From Lutibacter sp. A80 (GTDB lineage: Bacteria > Bacteroidota > Bacteroidia > Flavobacteriales > Flavobacteriaceae), in NCBI RefSeq assembly GCF_022429645.1, contig NZ_CP092480.1, positions 399,501 through 463,500 on the forward strand: a stretch of DNA of 64,000 bases, written 5' to 3'. A model generated the notes under the pieces. It was not told the origin of the DNA. It did no database searches and was given only the letters and a program-made list of their open reading frames with translations. The translations under genes and the position numbers were made by a program. This document shows positions 17,503 through 26,700 of the stretch, piece after piece (position 1 is the stretch's first letter; the number at the start of each line of letters is the position of its first letter).

Positions 17503-18546
17503 TCAATTATTTTTTAATTGAATTTTATCGGTTTGTTTTAAATTAATACGTGCCATTATTGGAAAATGATCTGAGTATTTTACAGGGTAGGTTTTATAAT
17601 TGTTTATTTCAAAATCTTTATCAGTTAAAATAAAATCTATTCTAAATGCAAATTTATAATCATATGTATTTCCAAAACCTTTACCTGCTACTTCAAAAGC
17701 ATCATTTTTACCTGTCTTAAGTGTGTTGTAAACCCAAGAAAAGGCATTGTTATTAAAGTCTCCACAAATAATGGATTTATAGTTGCATTTTTGTTGATGC
17801 TCTAATAATAAAGTAGCCTGATTGGCTTGCTTTTTAAAGGCATTTTCTACTCTTATTTTTAATTTTTCTGAATTTTCTTGTGTTAAAGTTTCTTTTTGAG
17901 GATTGATTTTTAAAGATTCTAAATGTACATTATATACTCTAAAAGTATCTTTTTCTTTAACTAAATCAATAAAAATAGCATTGTTGCTACTGTTTGAAAA
18001 ATTTAAAGACCCCGAGTTAATAATTTTATATTTAGAAAAAATAGCGTGTCCGAAATTATTCTGATTTTTACTTATTTTAATATGCTTATAAGGATACTTT
18101 AAATCTAATTTTTTTGATGGATGAAATTCTTGAACACATAAAATATCTGGAGATTTTTCATTGATAAAATCGTAGATTTTTTTGTCAACATCTTTTTCAT
18201 CAATCCAATTGTACAAATTAAACATTCGTACATTATAGCTCATAATTTTGATGTCTTTACTCAACAAAACTTTTTTTTCAGAAAAACTATAAAACTTAGC
18301 AATGTATTGAAATCCAATAAGCAATATAATGGTAGAAAGTAGAAATTGTTTTTTTAATTTTAACAACCAATAACAAGTAAATAGCACGTTAATAATTATT
18401 AAAAAAGGTACTGTTAGACTTAAAAATGAAAAAAAAGAAAGGGTGTTTGGAGAAATATATATTGCTAAATAAGCAATAAGCAATAAAGCAGCTACTATAG
18501 AATTAATGCTGAAAAGTAATTTATCTAATAATGATAATTTTTTCAT
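17503..18546 (-). CDS. Endonuclease/exonuclease/phosphatase family membrane protein
   Basis: A 347-residue protein. Three N-terminal transmembrane segments (about residues 10-85) precede an EEP-fold domain: DIKIMSYNVRMFN (metal-site Asn), DILCVQEFHP (catalytic Glu), SIICGDFNNNAFS (Asp-Phe-Asn) and the final KYSDHFPIMARI (Asp-His). All canonical metal-site residues are present. Likely a membrane-bound nuclease or phospholipid/phosphoester hydrolase; the substrate is unknown. It begins 3 bases after the rhomboid gene on the same strand, so probably cotranscribed. Confidence 0.87.
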   Translation of the reverse strand: MKKLSLLDKLLFSINSIVAALLLIAYLAIYISPNTLSFFSFLSLTVPFLIIINVLFTCYWLLKLKKQFLLSTIILLIGFQYIAKFYSFSEKKVLLSKDIKIMSYNVRMFNLYNWIDEKDVDKKIYDFINEKSPDILCVQEFHPSKKLDLKYPYKHIKISKNQNNFGHAIFSKYKIINSGSLNFSNSSNNAIFIDLVKEKDTFRVYNVHLESLKINPQKETLTQENSEKLKIRVENAFKKQANQATLLLEHQQKCNYKSIICGDFNNNAFSWVYNTLKTGKNDAFEVAGKGFGNTYDYKFAFRIDFILTDKDFEINNYKTYPVKYSDHFPIMARINLKQTDKIQLKNN

Positions 18547-18549
18547 CTC

Positions 18550-19383
18550 TTATTTTTTTCCTGCTCTAAATAAAAAATCCTTTTCTTCTTGGGTTAAACT
18601 TTCGTAGCCAGATTTGCTAATTTTATCTAAAATAAGATCAATTTTACGTTGTTTAGGAATTGATATGTCATTTTTAGAAGTGCGTCCTTTTGATTTATGA
18701 ACTGTTTTTAATGGCGAATTCTCTTTAGGTTTTATAAAATTACTAAAATAATTTAATAAGCCTTCAAACCATTTTCCAATATCGTTTCCTTTTTCTAATT
18801 GATTTGCATAGATAAACCCAAACAAAGCACCGCTTAAATGTGCAATGGCACCTCCATTGTCAGGGTTTGCTAATTGTAATATACTCATAGAAACCCATAT
18901 TGCTGCAAGTACCCATAATTCTACACTACCAATAAAACGTAATTGTATAGCATATCTTGGAATTTTAGTTGCTATAGCTACAAATATTGTACTAACAGCA
19001 GCTGAAGCACCTCCTAAAGGAGCACCGTTTTTTAAAGCAAAATAATTATAGGTTAAAAAAGCGATAGCACCAATAATAGCACCTAAAAAATAGAAATTTA
19101 AAAATTGTTTTTTAGTGAAAAAATCTAAAAATAAATTACCAATATAATACAGTACAAGTAGGTTTGAAAGTATGTGAAACAATCTTTCGTGGATAAATGC
19201 ATAGGAAATTAACGTCCAAGGTTTGTATAAAAAACTATTTAAACTAGTAGGTAAGGCAAACCATTGAATACTAAACTTTGTGAATATTACAGTTATTAAA
19301 AATAAAAATACATTTACGTAAATTATTTTTTCTACGGTATTTGCTTTATTATAAGCGTCTTTTATGTCGTTAATTATGTTCAA
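18550..19383 (-). CDS. Rhomboid family intramembrane serine protease (second of pair)
   Basis: A rhomboid protease of about 277 residues. The catalytic Ser is in GGASAAVSTIF and the catalytic His in GGAIAHLSGALFGF; an Arg/His-containing FIHERLFHILSNLLVLYY marks the early helices. About six transmembrane segments followed by a charged cytoplasmic tail of about 75 residues (KGRTSKNDISIPKQRKIDL) that ends in SLTQEEKDFLFRAGKK, a C-terminal pattern common in flavobacterial rhomboids. I prefer a TTG start at 19381-19383, one base after the stop of the preceding rhomboid; a longer reading to 19428 would also start with TTG and overlap that gene by 44 bases. Confidence 0.87.
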   Translation of the reverse strand: MNIINDIKDAYNKANTVEKIIYVNVFLFLITVIFTKFSIQWFALPTSLNSFLYKPWTLISYAFIHERLFHILSNLLVLYYIGNLFLDFFTKKQFLNFYFLGAIIGAIAFLTYNYFALKNGAPLGGASAAVSTIFVAIATKIPRYAIQLRFIGSVELWVLAAIWVSMSILQLANPDNGGAIAHLSGALFGFIYANQLEKGNDIGKWFEGLLNYFSNFIKPKENSPLKTVHKSKGRTSKNDISIPKQRKIDLILDKISKSGYESLTQEEKDFLFRAGKK

Positions 19384-19384
19384 A

Positions 19385-20119
19385 TTAATCCCAGCGTTTA
19401 AATTGGTTTTGTTTCCAATACCAAGCAATTAAAAATCCGATTAAAGCACCACCAACGTGTGCAAAATGTGCTACATTTCCAATAGAATATTTTGTCATAC
19501 CAAAAAATAAATCTCCTAAAATAATTGCAGGAATAAAGTATTTGGCTGAAATAGGAACAGGAAAAAATATCAAAGCTAATTTAGCATTTGGAAAGCTCAT
19601 TCCAAAAGCTACTAAAATACCATAAACAGCACCAGATGCACCAACAGCAGGCGTATGGTAGGTTGCATAAAATTCACTTAATTTAGATTCTGAAAGTGTT
19701 TGTAAAATACTATTGTTATAGCTTCCAGTATCTAGTATATTTTGAATATCTGTAGCAGATAAGCCCATATTAATTAATTGTTCGTAAACTCCATTAAATT
19801 GGTAATAATTTACTAAAGTATAAATAATACCAGCACCTAACCCTGCAGAAAGATAGAAAAATATAAATTTATTTCGTCCCCACATTTGTTCTAAAGGCGT
19901 TCCAAAAGCCCATAAACCATACATATTAAAAAGTATGTGCGAAAATCCACCGTGCATAAACATATGCGTTGCAAATTGCCAGAATCCAAATTTTGGATTT
20001 TCAGGAAAATAAAGCGCAAACATACTCTGTAAATCAAATCCTTGTATAAGTTGTGGCGCAATAAATAAAATTACATTTATTATTATTATATGTTTAACAG
20101 CTTCTGTAATTCGTCCCAT
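19385..20119 (-). CDS. Rhomboid family intramembrane serine protease (first of pair)
   Basis: A 244-residue rhomboid with six transmembrane segments. The catalytic Ser lies in AVGASGAVYGILVAFG and the His in NVAHFAHVGGALIGFL; HMFMHGGFSHILFNMYGLWAFG is the classic His/Asn helix. An insertion of about 45 residues between two helices (NYYQFNGVYEQLINMGLS...) makes a larger periplasmic loop than in minimal rhomboids. It cleaves membrane proteins within the bilayer. Lies 23 bases downstream of mutL and immediately before a second rhomboid gene. Confidence 0.9.
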   Translation of the reverse strand: MGRITEAVKHIIIINVILFIAPQLIQGFDLQSMFALYFPENPKFGFWQFATHMFMHGGFSHILFNMYGLWAFGTPLEQMWGRNKFIFFYLSAGLGAGIIYTLVNYYQFNGVYEQLINMGLSATDIQNILDTGSYNNSILQTLSESKLSEFYATYHTPAVGASGAVYGILVAFGMSFPNAKLALIFFPVPISAKYFIPAIILGDLFFGMTKYSIGNVAHFAHVGGALIGFLIAWYWKQNQFKRWD

Positions 20120-20142
20120 AATTTTAATTTTTTAACAGCATA

Positions 20143-21957
20143 TTAGTTGTTAAATTTTTTATCTATTTCATCGATATTAATAGTTATAAAAGTGGTTTTT
20201 CCAAATGGAGATAAATCAGGTTGTTTACAAGAAAATAATTTATTTACTAACTCTTCTTGTTCTTTTAAATCTAATTTATTACCTGTTTTTATAGCTAAAC
20301 TCTTAGCTAAACTTTTAGCCATTATATCTGATTGGCTAAAGCTTGTATCAGGAATATCATTTTTTATAGCTTCTAATAATTCTTCTATTATTGTTGTTAT
20401 TTGACTCTCAATTATTGTTATAGGCATTCCTTTAACAATAATTGTATCATCTAAAATACTATCAAATAAAAAACCAATATTTTCTAAATCTTCTTTAATA
20501 CTTTTAATTAATTCAATATCTGTCTTGTTAAATGAAATTTCTAAAGGAAATAACAATTGCTGACTCATTGCTTCTTTAACGGTAATATTTTCTAAAAATT
20601 CTTCATATAAAATACGTTGATGCGCTAAATTTTGATTGATATAAACAATTCCAGATTTAATGCTACTTATGATGTATTTATTATGAATTTGATATGTTTT
20701 ATTGGTTGCTTTTTCTTCTGTAAATAAAGAAGTGTTTACTGTTTCAGATTCTAATTCAATATTGCTTGTGTCAATTCCAGAATAAAGGCTTTCCCATTGT
20801 GTAGCTTTTTCACGTTTAAAAGGAAAATTCATAGATTTTTGTTCTTCCTTTTTAAAAGGATTGAAATTTGGATCTACTTGAACTTTAGGAGTGCTAGATT
20901 TTTTATCTTTAAAGTTATAAGGTGTGTCAAAAGAAGCACTTCTTTCAAAATCCAACACAGGAGCTACGTTATATTGTCCTAAACTATGTTTTATTGTTGA
21001 GCGTAAAATAGCATATAACGTTTTTTCATCATCAAATTTAATTTCCGTTTTTGTAGGATGAATATTAATGTCAATGCTTTTGGCTGGAACCGTTAAAAAT
21101 AAAAAATATGTTGGATAGTGACCACTAGAAAGTAAACTTTCAAATGCACTGGTAACCGCATGATTTAAATATGCATTTTTTATAAATCGATTGTTTACAA
21201 AAAAGAATTGTTCGCCTCTTTTTTTCTTAGCAAATTCTGGTTTAGTTACAAAACCATTAATTTCAACAACATCTGTTACTTCATTAATTGGAACTAATTT
21301 TTCATTTGTTTTTTTACCTAAAATAGCAACAATACGTTGGCGTAAATTACTTGAAATTAAATTGTAAATTTCACTTTCGTTATGGTAAAATGAAAAAGAA
21401 ATAGTTGGATGTGCCAAAGCAACACGTTGAAATTCATTTACAATATGACGCGTTTCAATGGTGTTGGATTTTAAAAAATTTCTACGAGCTGGAATGTTAT
21501 AAAATAGATTTTTTACAGCAATAGAAGTTCCAGTTGTTGTTGCAATAGATTCTTGAGAAACTATGGAACTTCCTTCAATTTTTATTGAAGTTCCTAAGTC
21601 TGCATTCTCTTGTTTTGTTTTTAATGTAACATGTGCTATTGCAGCTATAGAAGCCAAGGCTTCACCTCTAAAACCTTTTGTATGTAAATTAAATAAATCT
21701 TCTGCTTTTTTAATTTTAGAAGTTGCGTGGCGTTCAAAACTTAATCTGGCATCGGTTTGGCTCATACCTTTGCCATTATCTATTACCTGAATTAGTATTT
21801 TTCCTGCATCTTTTATTATTAATTTAATATCAGTTGCCTCTGCGTCAATAGCATTTTCTAGTAGTTCTTTAACTACAGATGCTGGTCGTTGAACGACCTC
21901 TCCAGCGGCAATCTGATTTGCAACATGGTCAGGAAGTAGCTGAATAATATCCGACAT
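20143..21957 (-). CDS. mutL: DNA mismatch repair protein MutL
   Basis: A 604-residue MutL. The N-terminal GHKL ATPase has the diagnostic VANQIAAGEVVQRPASVVKEL, DNGKGM, RHATSK and TKGFRGEALASI motifs, and the transducer domain follows (NIHPTKTEIKF, about residues 300-312). The C-terminal dimerisation domain is present, but the metal-dependent endonuclease motif DQHA(x)2E(x)4E is replaced by NQNLAHQRILYEEF (about residues 438-451), losing the Asp, His and first Glu. The ATG overlaps the stop of the small membrane-protein gene by one base (TAATG). Confidence 0.95.
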   Translation of the reverse strand: MSDIIQLLPDHVANQIAAGEVVQRPASVVKELLENAIDAEATDIKLIIKDAGKILIQVIDNGKGMSQTDARLSFERHATSKIKKAEDLFNLHTKGFRGEALASIAAIAHVTLKTKQENADLGTSIKIEGSSIVSQESIATTTGTSIAVKNLFYNIPARRNFLKSNTIETRHIVNEFQRVALAHPTISFSFYHNESEIYNLISSNLRQRIVAILGKKTNEKLVPINEVTDVVEINGFVTKPEFAKKKRGEQFFFVNNRFIKNAYLNHAVTSAFESLLSSGHYPTYFLFLTVPAKSIDINIHPTKTEIKFDDEKTLYAILRSTIKHSLGQYNVAPVLDFERSASFDTPYNFKDKKSSTPKVQVDPNFNPFKKEEQKSMNFPFKREKATQWESLYSGIDTSNIELESETVNTSLFTEEKATNKTYQIHNKYIISSIKSGIVYINQNLAHQRILYEEFLENITVKEAMSQQLLFPLEISFNKTDIELIKSIKEDLENIGFLFDSILDDTIIVKGMPITIIESQITTIIEELLEAIKNDIPDTSFSQSDIMAKSLAKSLAIKTGNKLDLKEQEELVNKLFSCKQPDLSPFGKTTFITINIDEIDKKFNN

Positions 21958-22247
21958 TAAAATAATTTATGTAATTCAAAAATATAGGCTACAATTCCAA
22001 CTAAAATGGCAATAATTATAGCCAATCTTAAATTAGTACCTCTATCTGTAGCACTTCTTTTATTTTTAACCCAATCGTTTTTAAGGTTGTTTTTAGATAA
22101 AGATATTTTAGGAGCATCTTCATCTTGTTTTTTATTTTTATGGTATTTATCCTCTAACTTATCCAAACGTTCTTTACGCTCGTCATAATAACGAGGTTTA
22201 TAATCAAAAACATAGTGAGCACGAGGCTTGAATAATTTACCAAACAT
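21957..22247 (-). CDS. Small membrane protein of unknown function
   Basis: A 96-residue protein: basic and charged N-terminal two thirds (FGKLFKPRAHYVFDYKPRYYDERKERLDKLEDKYHKNKK) and a single C-terminal transmembrane helix (about residues 73-90). I recall homologues in many flavobacteria at this place between ribH and mutL, sometimes labelled riboflavin synthase subunit beta because of the neighbour; nothing in the sequence supports that label. Function unknown. Possibly a tail-anchored protein with a cytoplasmic basic domain. Confidence 0.8.
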   Translation of the reverse strand: MFGKLFKPRAHYVFDYKPRYYDERKERLDKLEDKYHKNKKQDEDAPKISLSKNNLKNDWVKNKRSATDRGTNLRLAIIIAILVGIVAYIFELHKLF

Positions 22248-22324
22248 AAAAAATGAATTATACAGTAATCATCAAAATTACTGAATTATATAGTTGTGGT
22301 CAAGTTTTTTAAAAAAAGAGCGTG

Positions 22325-22804
22325 TTAAAACTCTCTTAAAGCAGCCATTTTTATTGCAGCTATGGCGCTTTCTATACCTTTATTTCCGTGTATTCCACCA
22401 GAACGGTCTATAGATTGTTGCTTGTTATTGTCTGTTAAAACGCAAAAAATAACTGGAACATTGTATTTAACATTTAAATCTTTTATTCCTTGAGTTACGC
22501 CATCACAAACAAAATCGAAATGTTTTGTTTCACCTTGAATTACATTTCCAATAGCAATAATTGCATCTACATTTTGAGATTCAATCATTTTTTTGCAACC
22601 AAAAACAAGTTCAAAACTACCTGGAACGTTCCATTTTATAATGTTTTCTTTAATTGCTCCATTTTCAGTTAATGCTTGAACAGCACCTAAATATAAGTTT
22701 TCAGTTATGTCTGAATTCCATTCAGAAACAACAATCCCAAATCGAAATTTATTCGCATTTGGGATTGTTGCTTTATCGTAATAAGATAAATCAGTTGTTG
22801 CCAT
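22325..22804 (-). CDS. ribH: 6,7-dimethyl-8-ribityllumazine synthase
   Basis: A 159-residue lumazine synthase, the penultimate step of riboflavin synthesis, condensing 5-amino-6-ribitylamino-uracil with 3,4-dihydroxy-2-butanone 4-phosphate. Visible family motifs: GIVVSEWN (substrate loop), VPGSFELVFG, AIGNVIQGETKHFDFVC (with the catalytic His at about 92) and PVIFCVLTDNN. The C-terminal IHGNKGIESAIAAIKMA helix is typical. Length is normal for the icosahedral/pentameric family. Lies 6 bases downstream of the TPR gene. Confidence 0.95.
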   Translation of the reverse strand: MATTDLSYYDKATIPNANKFRFGIVVSEWNSDITENLYLGAVQALTENGAIKENIIKWNVPGSFELVFGCKKMIESQNVDAIIAIGNVIQGETKHFDFVCDGVTQGIKDLNVKYNVPVIFCVLTDNNKQQSIDRSGGIHGNKGIESAIAAIKMAALREF

Positions 22805-22810
22805 TACAGC

Positions 22811-23575
22811 TTAGTTTTTTGATGCAAATGTTGCTTTATTAATATAAATATCTATATTTCTAGCCTCTGTTGCATTAGGATAGTCTTTTTTAATTTTTTC
22901 GAAAATATCTAAAGCTTTGCTGTAGTTTTCTATTTCCATAGCTGTATTTCCAGCTTTAAATAAGTATAATGGAGTAGAAAAATTATTTTCTTTTAATTCA
23001 GCTGCTTTTAAATAGTAATCTAAAGCATCTTCTGGTTGATTTATATCTGCAAAAGCATCTCCAATAGCACCTTTAGCTGTTGGACCTAATAATTCATCAT
23101 CTGAAGAGAAATCTTCTAAATAATCAATTGCTTCTTTATATTTTTTTAATTTTAAATAAGATATACCAGCATAGTAGTTTGCTAGATTTCCTGCTTTAGT
23201 ACCACTAAATTCACTAGCAATATCAACAAATCCATATTTTCCATCAGCACCTTCTAAACCTAAAACAAGTAAAGAATCTACAGCAACAGAATTTGTTAAA
23301 GCATCTTCAAAATAGGCTTTTGGAAAAGCTAATTCGTCAGCAGCTACTTTTTCTTTAGGTGCTTTTACAAATTTTTGAAAAGCTAAAAAACCTAAAATTC
23401 CAACTACAATTAAACCTAGTACAATAAAAATTGTTTTTTGGTTTTTTATTATAAATTGTTCTGATTTTGATGCGGTTTCATCTAAAGTATTAAATACTTC
23501 AGCTGTTGTAGAATTATTTTCTATAGCAGTCTGAGTTTTTTTTGCTTTACTCCCTTTCTTTTTATATGTTGCCAT
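22811..23575 (-). CDS. Membrane-anchored tetratricopeptide repeat protein
   Basis: About 254 residues starting at ATG 23573-23575 (MATYKKKGSK). A longer reading to 23599 would begin with the TTG of a -7 promoter box and is not credible. Architecture: basic cytoplasmic N-terminus, one transmembrane helix (about 50-68, FIVLGLIVVGILGFLAF), then TPR units (NLANYYAGISYLKLKKYKEAIDYLEDF, AIGDAFADINQPEDALDYYLKAAEL, AGNTAMEIENYSKALDIFEKI). The layout resembles YfgM-type periplasmic chaperone/adaptor proteins, but this is only an architectural comparison. First gene of a run through ribH to the rhomboids. Confidence 0.85.
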   Translation of the reverse strand: MATYKKKGSKAKKTQTAIENNSTTAEVFNTLDETASKSEQFIIKNQKTIFIVLGLIVVGILGFLAFQKFVKAPKEKVAADELAFPKAYFEDALTNSVAVDSLLVLGLEGADGKYGFVDIASEFSGTKAGNLANYYAGISYLKLKKYKEAIDYLEDFSSDDELLGPTAKGAIGDAFADINQPEDALDYYLKAAELKENNFSTPLYLFKAGNTAMEIENYSKALDIFEKIKKDYPNATEARNIDIYINKATFASKN

Positions 23576-23596
23576 TTGTTGTAAAATTTGTAGGCG

Positions 23597-23604
23597 CAAA
23601 AATA
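23597..23604 (-). promoter_or_regulatory. -7 promoter box (TATTTTTG) for TPR-ribH-mutL operon
   Basis: On the minus strand TATTTTTGCGCC precedes the MATY start by about 21 bases and matches TAnnTTTG. It decides the start of the TPR gene, since the alternative TTG start is the 3' end of this box. Confidence 0.6.
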
Positions 23605-23687
23605 TAATTTTTAATTGGAAAGTAAAAATGCAATTGTGTCTAAATTTTCATTTATTTTGAATAATTTTAAACTTTATAAAAAATTAG

Positions 23688-24767
23688 ATGCATTTACAGA
23701 AAATTACACTTGTTAATTTTAAGAATTTCGAATCGCAAAGCTTTGATTTTGAGGATAAAATAAATTGTTTTGTTGGTAATAATGGTGTTGGTAAAACCAA
23801 TGTGTTAGATGCAATTTATTATTTATCTTTTGCAAAAAGTTACTTTAATCCGGTTGCAATTCAGAATATAAGACACCATCAGGAGTTTTTTATGATACAA
23901 GGTGAGTACCTTTTGGAAGAAAAAATTGCAACTGTTGTGTGTAGTTTAAAACGAGGAAGCAAAAAAGTATTAAAACGAAACGGTAAAGTTTATGAAAAGT
24001 TTTCGGATCATATTGGGCATTTACCTTTAGTAATTATTTCACCTGCAGATAGAGATTTAATTATTGAAGGAAGTGATACACGTAGAAAATTTATAGATAA
24101 TGTAATTTCTCAATCGGATAAAGAATACCTTCAAATAATTTTAAAGTATAATAAGGTATTAGCACAACGCAATTCACTTTTAAAATATTTTGCTGCTAAT
24201 AGAACTTTTGATGCGGTAAATTTAAAAGTTTATGATGAGCAGTTAAAAATGTATGGTTCTATAATTTTTGAAAAAAGAACTGCTTTTTTAGATGCTTTTA
24301 TACCTATTTTTAGAGAAAGGTACAAATCAATTTCTAACAGTAAAGAAGTTGTAAATATGTTTTATAAATCGCAATTAAAAGAAGGTGATTTACTTGAATT
24401 ATTAGAAAAAAACCTTGAAAGAGATCGTGTTTTACAATATACAAGCGTTGGAACTCATAAAGATGATTTAATTTTTGAAATAAATGGGTATCCGGTTAAA
24501 AAATTTGGTTCTCAAGGTCAACAGAAATCGTATTTAATAGCTTTAAAGTTAGCGCAATTCGATTTTATGAAATCTAAATCTAATGTAAAACCCATTCTTT
24601 TATTAGATGATATATTTGATAAATTAGATGATTTGCGAGTTGAACAATTAATAAATTTAGTAAATAACGATCATTTTGGACAATTATTTATAAGTGATAC
24701 ACACGAAGAAAGAACAGAAGAAGTTGTTAAAAGAACACAACAATCTTATAAAATATTTAAATTATAA
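23688..24767 (+). CDS. recF: DNA replication and repair protein RecF
   Basis: A 359-residue SMC-like ATPase that helps load RecA at single-strand gaps. Walker A is [19 protein letters not shown] (residues about 29-47), the signature region is [19 protein letters not shown] (about 265-283), and the Walker B is [16 protein letters not shown] (about 302-317). Length fits the family. Divergently transcribed from the TPR gene and overlapped by one base with the next gene (TAATG). Confidence 0.95.
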   Translation: MHLQKITLVNFKNFESQSFDFEDKINCFVGNNGVGKTNVLDAIYYLSFAKSYFNPVAIQNIRHHQEFFMIQGEYLLEEKIATVVCSLKRGSKKVLKRNGKVYEKFSDHIGHLPLVIISPADRDLIIEGSDTRRKFIDNVISQSDKEYLQIILKYNKVLAQRNSLLKYFAANRTFDAVNLKVYDEQLKMYGSIIFEKRTAFLDAFIPIFRERYKSISNSKEVVNMFYKSQLKEGDLLELLEKNLERDRVLQYTSVGTHKDDLIFEINGYPVKKFGSQGQQKSYLIALKLAQFDFMKSKSNVKPILLLDDIFDKLDDLRVEQLINLVNNDHFGQLFISDTHEERTEEVVKRTQQSYKIFKL

Positions 24768-25063
24768 TGGCAAAAAGACAGAACGAGTTTCATTCTATTC
24801 AAGATTTAATGAAAGATGTTATAAAGGAAAATAAACTTACAAAAGGAATGCACCAATTATCAGTTAATGAAGCTTGGGCAACACTTATGGGAAATGGAAT
24901 TGTGTCGAATACTAATAATGTAGAACTAAAAGGAAAAACATTAATTGTAAATTTAAAATCTTCTGTTTTAAGAGAAGAATTAAGTTATGGAAAAGAGAAA
25001 ATTGTTAAAATGATGAATGAAGAATTAGGGGAGACTCTAATCTCTAAAATAATTTTGTGTTAA
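24767..25063 (+). CDS. DUF721 (DciA-like) protein
   Basis: A 98-residue protein of the DUF721 family (QDLMKDVIKENKLTKGMHQLSVNEAWATLMG, then KGKTLIVNLKSSVLREELSYGKEKIVKMMNEELG). DciA proteins with this domain act as loaders of the replicative helicase in most bacteria lacking DnaC; whether this short Bacteroidota form does so is inferred. It is translationally coupled to recF by a TAATG overlap, the usual gene order in flavobacteria. A strong hairpin follows 3 bases after the stop. Confidence 0.88.
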   Translation: MAKRQNEFHSIQDLMKDVIKENKLTKGMHQLSVNEAWATLMGNGIVSNTNNVELKGKTLIVNLKSSVLREELSYGKEKIVKMMNEELGETLISKIILC

Positions 25064-25065
25064 AA

Positions 25066-25100
25066 AAAAACGGTTGTTTAAGAGATAAACAACCGTTTTT
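25066..25100. terminator. Bidirectional terminator between DUF721 and ndk
   Basis: Perfect 14-bp arms (25066-25079 and 25087-25100; core ACGGTTGTTT) with a 7-base loop, A-tract on the left and T-tract on the right, between convergent genes. Confidence 0.9.
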
Positions 25101-25118
25101 TATATTTTTTAAAAAGTT

Positions 25119-25538
25119 TTAAAACATTTGTCTACCAGAAAAATGAAAATTACTTTCAATTTCAGCATTTTCATCACTATCTGAACCATGAATTGCATTA
25201 AAACTAATAGATTCTGCATATATTTTTCTAATGGTACCTTCAGCAGCATCTTCTGGATTAGTAGCACCAATTAATACTCTAAAGTCTTCAACTGCATTTT
25301 CTTTTTCTAAAATAGCTGCTACTATTGGACCACGAGTCATATACTCTACAAGTTCACCAAAAAACGGACGTTCTTTGTGAATAGCATAGAATTGTTCTGC
25401 ATGTGCTACGCTTAATCGTGTCATTTTTAAAGCTACAATTTTAAAACCTGCAGCATTTATTTTTTCTAATATTGCTCCAATATATCCTTTTTCTATAGAA
25501 TCAGGTTTTAACATTGTAAATGTTCTGTTTGTTGCCAT
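25119..25538 (-). CDS. ndk: Nucleoside diphosphate kinase
   Basis: A 139-residue kinase that balances nucleoside triphosphate pools. [16 protein letters not shown] at the N-terminus holds the conserved Lys; the phosphate-accepting His is in [18 protein letters not shown] (about residue 117). Other motifs: [18 protein letters not shown] and [18 protein letters not shown]. Length and motif order are standard. Monocistronic, with its own -7 box and a terminator. Confidence 0.96.
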   Translation of the reverse strand: MATNRTFTMLKPDSIEKGYIGAILEKINAAGFKIVALKMTRLSVAHAEQFYAIHKERPFFGELVEYMTRGPIVAAILEKENAVEDFRVLIGATNPEDAAEGTIRKIYAESISFNAIHGSDSDENAEIESNFHFSGRQMF

Positions 25539-25568
25539 TATAATTTTAGTTTAGTATTTTAATTGTAG

Positions 25569-25576
25569 CAAATATA
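25569..25576 (-). promoter_or_regulatory. -7 promoter box (TATATTTG) for ndk
   Basis: Minus-strand TATATTTGCTAC matches TAnnTTTG and lies about 30 bases upstream of the ndk ATG. Confidence 0.55.
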
Positions 25577-25602
25577 GTATTTTATATATAAAGTAAAGTT
25601 AC

Positions 25603-26616
25603 TTAATTATACCTTTGAATCACAGATTCATAAACCTTATTTTTTTCTCCTCTCATCTCCATAATAACCGTATTTGTTTTAAAGTTAAATTTAAGAATTC
25701 CAAAACTTTTTTCTGCTACAACATCGCTAATTCTGTATTTATTTGGTTCTCCTTTATAACTGGTATAGGAGTGTGTAAGACCACTTGATGTAAAATCTAT
25801 TAGAGGATAATTAAGCGCTTTTATTTCTTTTTTTGAAATTTCAGAAATATGTCTGTCCCCAGAAAGAATAATTGTGTTTTTTGCTTTTGTTTTTATAATT
25901 AAGTTTTCTAGTTTATCAACTTCATGAGGCATATTTCCCCAGCTTTCAAAGCCGTGTTCCGAAGATAAAAATTGAATGCTACTAATAATAATATTAAATT
26001 TAGCAGTGGAGTTTTGAAGCTGATTTTGTAACCAATTCCATTGTTTTTCTCCTAACATAGTACCTTTACCATATTTATTAGGCTTGTATCTTTTTTGTGT
26101 AATTGTATCTGGTGTTAAAGCTGTTCTAAAATAGCGAGTGTCTAACAAAATAACTTTTAGGGTATTGTTGTTGTCAATTTTATAATCTTTGGAATAATAA
26201 ATACCTTCTTGATTTCTTCTTTTATCATCTTTATTAACATCTAAAAAATCTAAAAATAATTGTTGTGCTTCATTTTTTTTAGAATATTCGTTGCCACCAT
26301 CATTTAAACCGTAATCGTGATCGTCCCAAGTAGCAAGTATTTCCACATTTTTTTCAAAATTAGAATAGCTAGAATCTTGTTTTTGTTTTAGATAGTTTTC
26401 TTGCATAAAAGACATGTCTTCAGTATCAGTATAAATTATATCGCCACCCCAAATCCAAATATCTGGTTTGTTTTTTTCAATTTCATTCCATAATACATTG
26501 TCTAAAACTTGATTGTTGCAAGAGCCAAAAGCTATAGTAAAATAGGGATCGATTTCTTTATGTTTACAAGAATTAAGTATGGTTAAAAAAAATAAAAAGA
26601 TAAAAGTGTACCTCAT
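25603..26616 (-). CDS. PhoD-like alkaline phosphatase D family lipoprotein
   Basis: A 337-residue metallophosphatase. Lipobox LTILNSC places the modified Cys at residue 17. PhoD-family motifs: IAFGSCNNQ, WIWGGDIIYTDTED, ATWDDHDYGLND (metal ligands Asp-Asp-His), ILLDTRYFR and IILSGDRHISEIS (Asp-x-His). PhoD enzymes hydrolyse phosphate mono- and diesters, often for phosphate scavenging. The lipoprotein form suggests outer or inner membrane attachment facing the periplasm. It is divergent from nrnA. Confidence 0.9.
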   Translation of the reverse strand: MRYTFIFLFFLTILNSCKHKEIDPYFTIAFGSCNNQVLDNVLWNEIEKNKPDIWIWGGDIIYTDTEDMSFMQENYLKQKQDSSYSNFEKNVEILATWDDHDYGLNDGGNEYSKKNEAQQLFLDFLDVNKDDKRRNQEGIYYSKDYKIDNNNTLKVILLDTRYFRTALTPDTITQKRYKPNKYGKGTMLGEKQWNWLQNQLQNSTAKFNIIISSIQFLSSEHGFESWGNMPHEVDKLENLIIKTKAKNTIILSGDRHISEISKKEIKALNYPLIDFTSSGLTHSYTSYKGEPNKYRISDVVAEKSFGILKFNFKTNTVIMEMRGEKNKVYESVIQRYN

Positions 26617-26686
26617 AATATGAAATTTTGGGACTAATTTAAGGAAATATGAGGAGTTATATGAAATAAAATAGGTTAATAAATTG

Positions 26687-26694
26687 TATATTTG
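26687..26694 (+). promoter_or_regulatory. -7 promoter box (TATATTTG) for nrnA-gldI operon
   Basis: Matches TAnnTTTG and ends only 6 bases before the nrnA ATG, so the transcript would have almost no 5' leader. Confidence 0.6.
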
Positions 26695-26700
26695 TAGCTT

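Noticed and set aside
21957..22247. Label riboflavin synthase subunit beta for the 96-residue protein
   Set aside because: The real lumazine synthase is the neighbouring gene; this protein has only a basic segment and a membrane helix.
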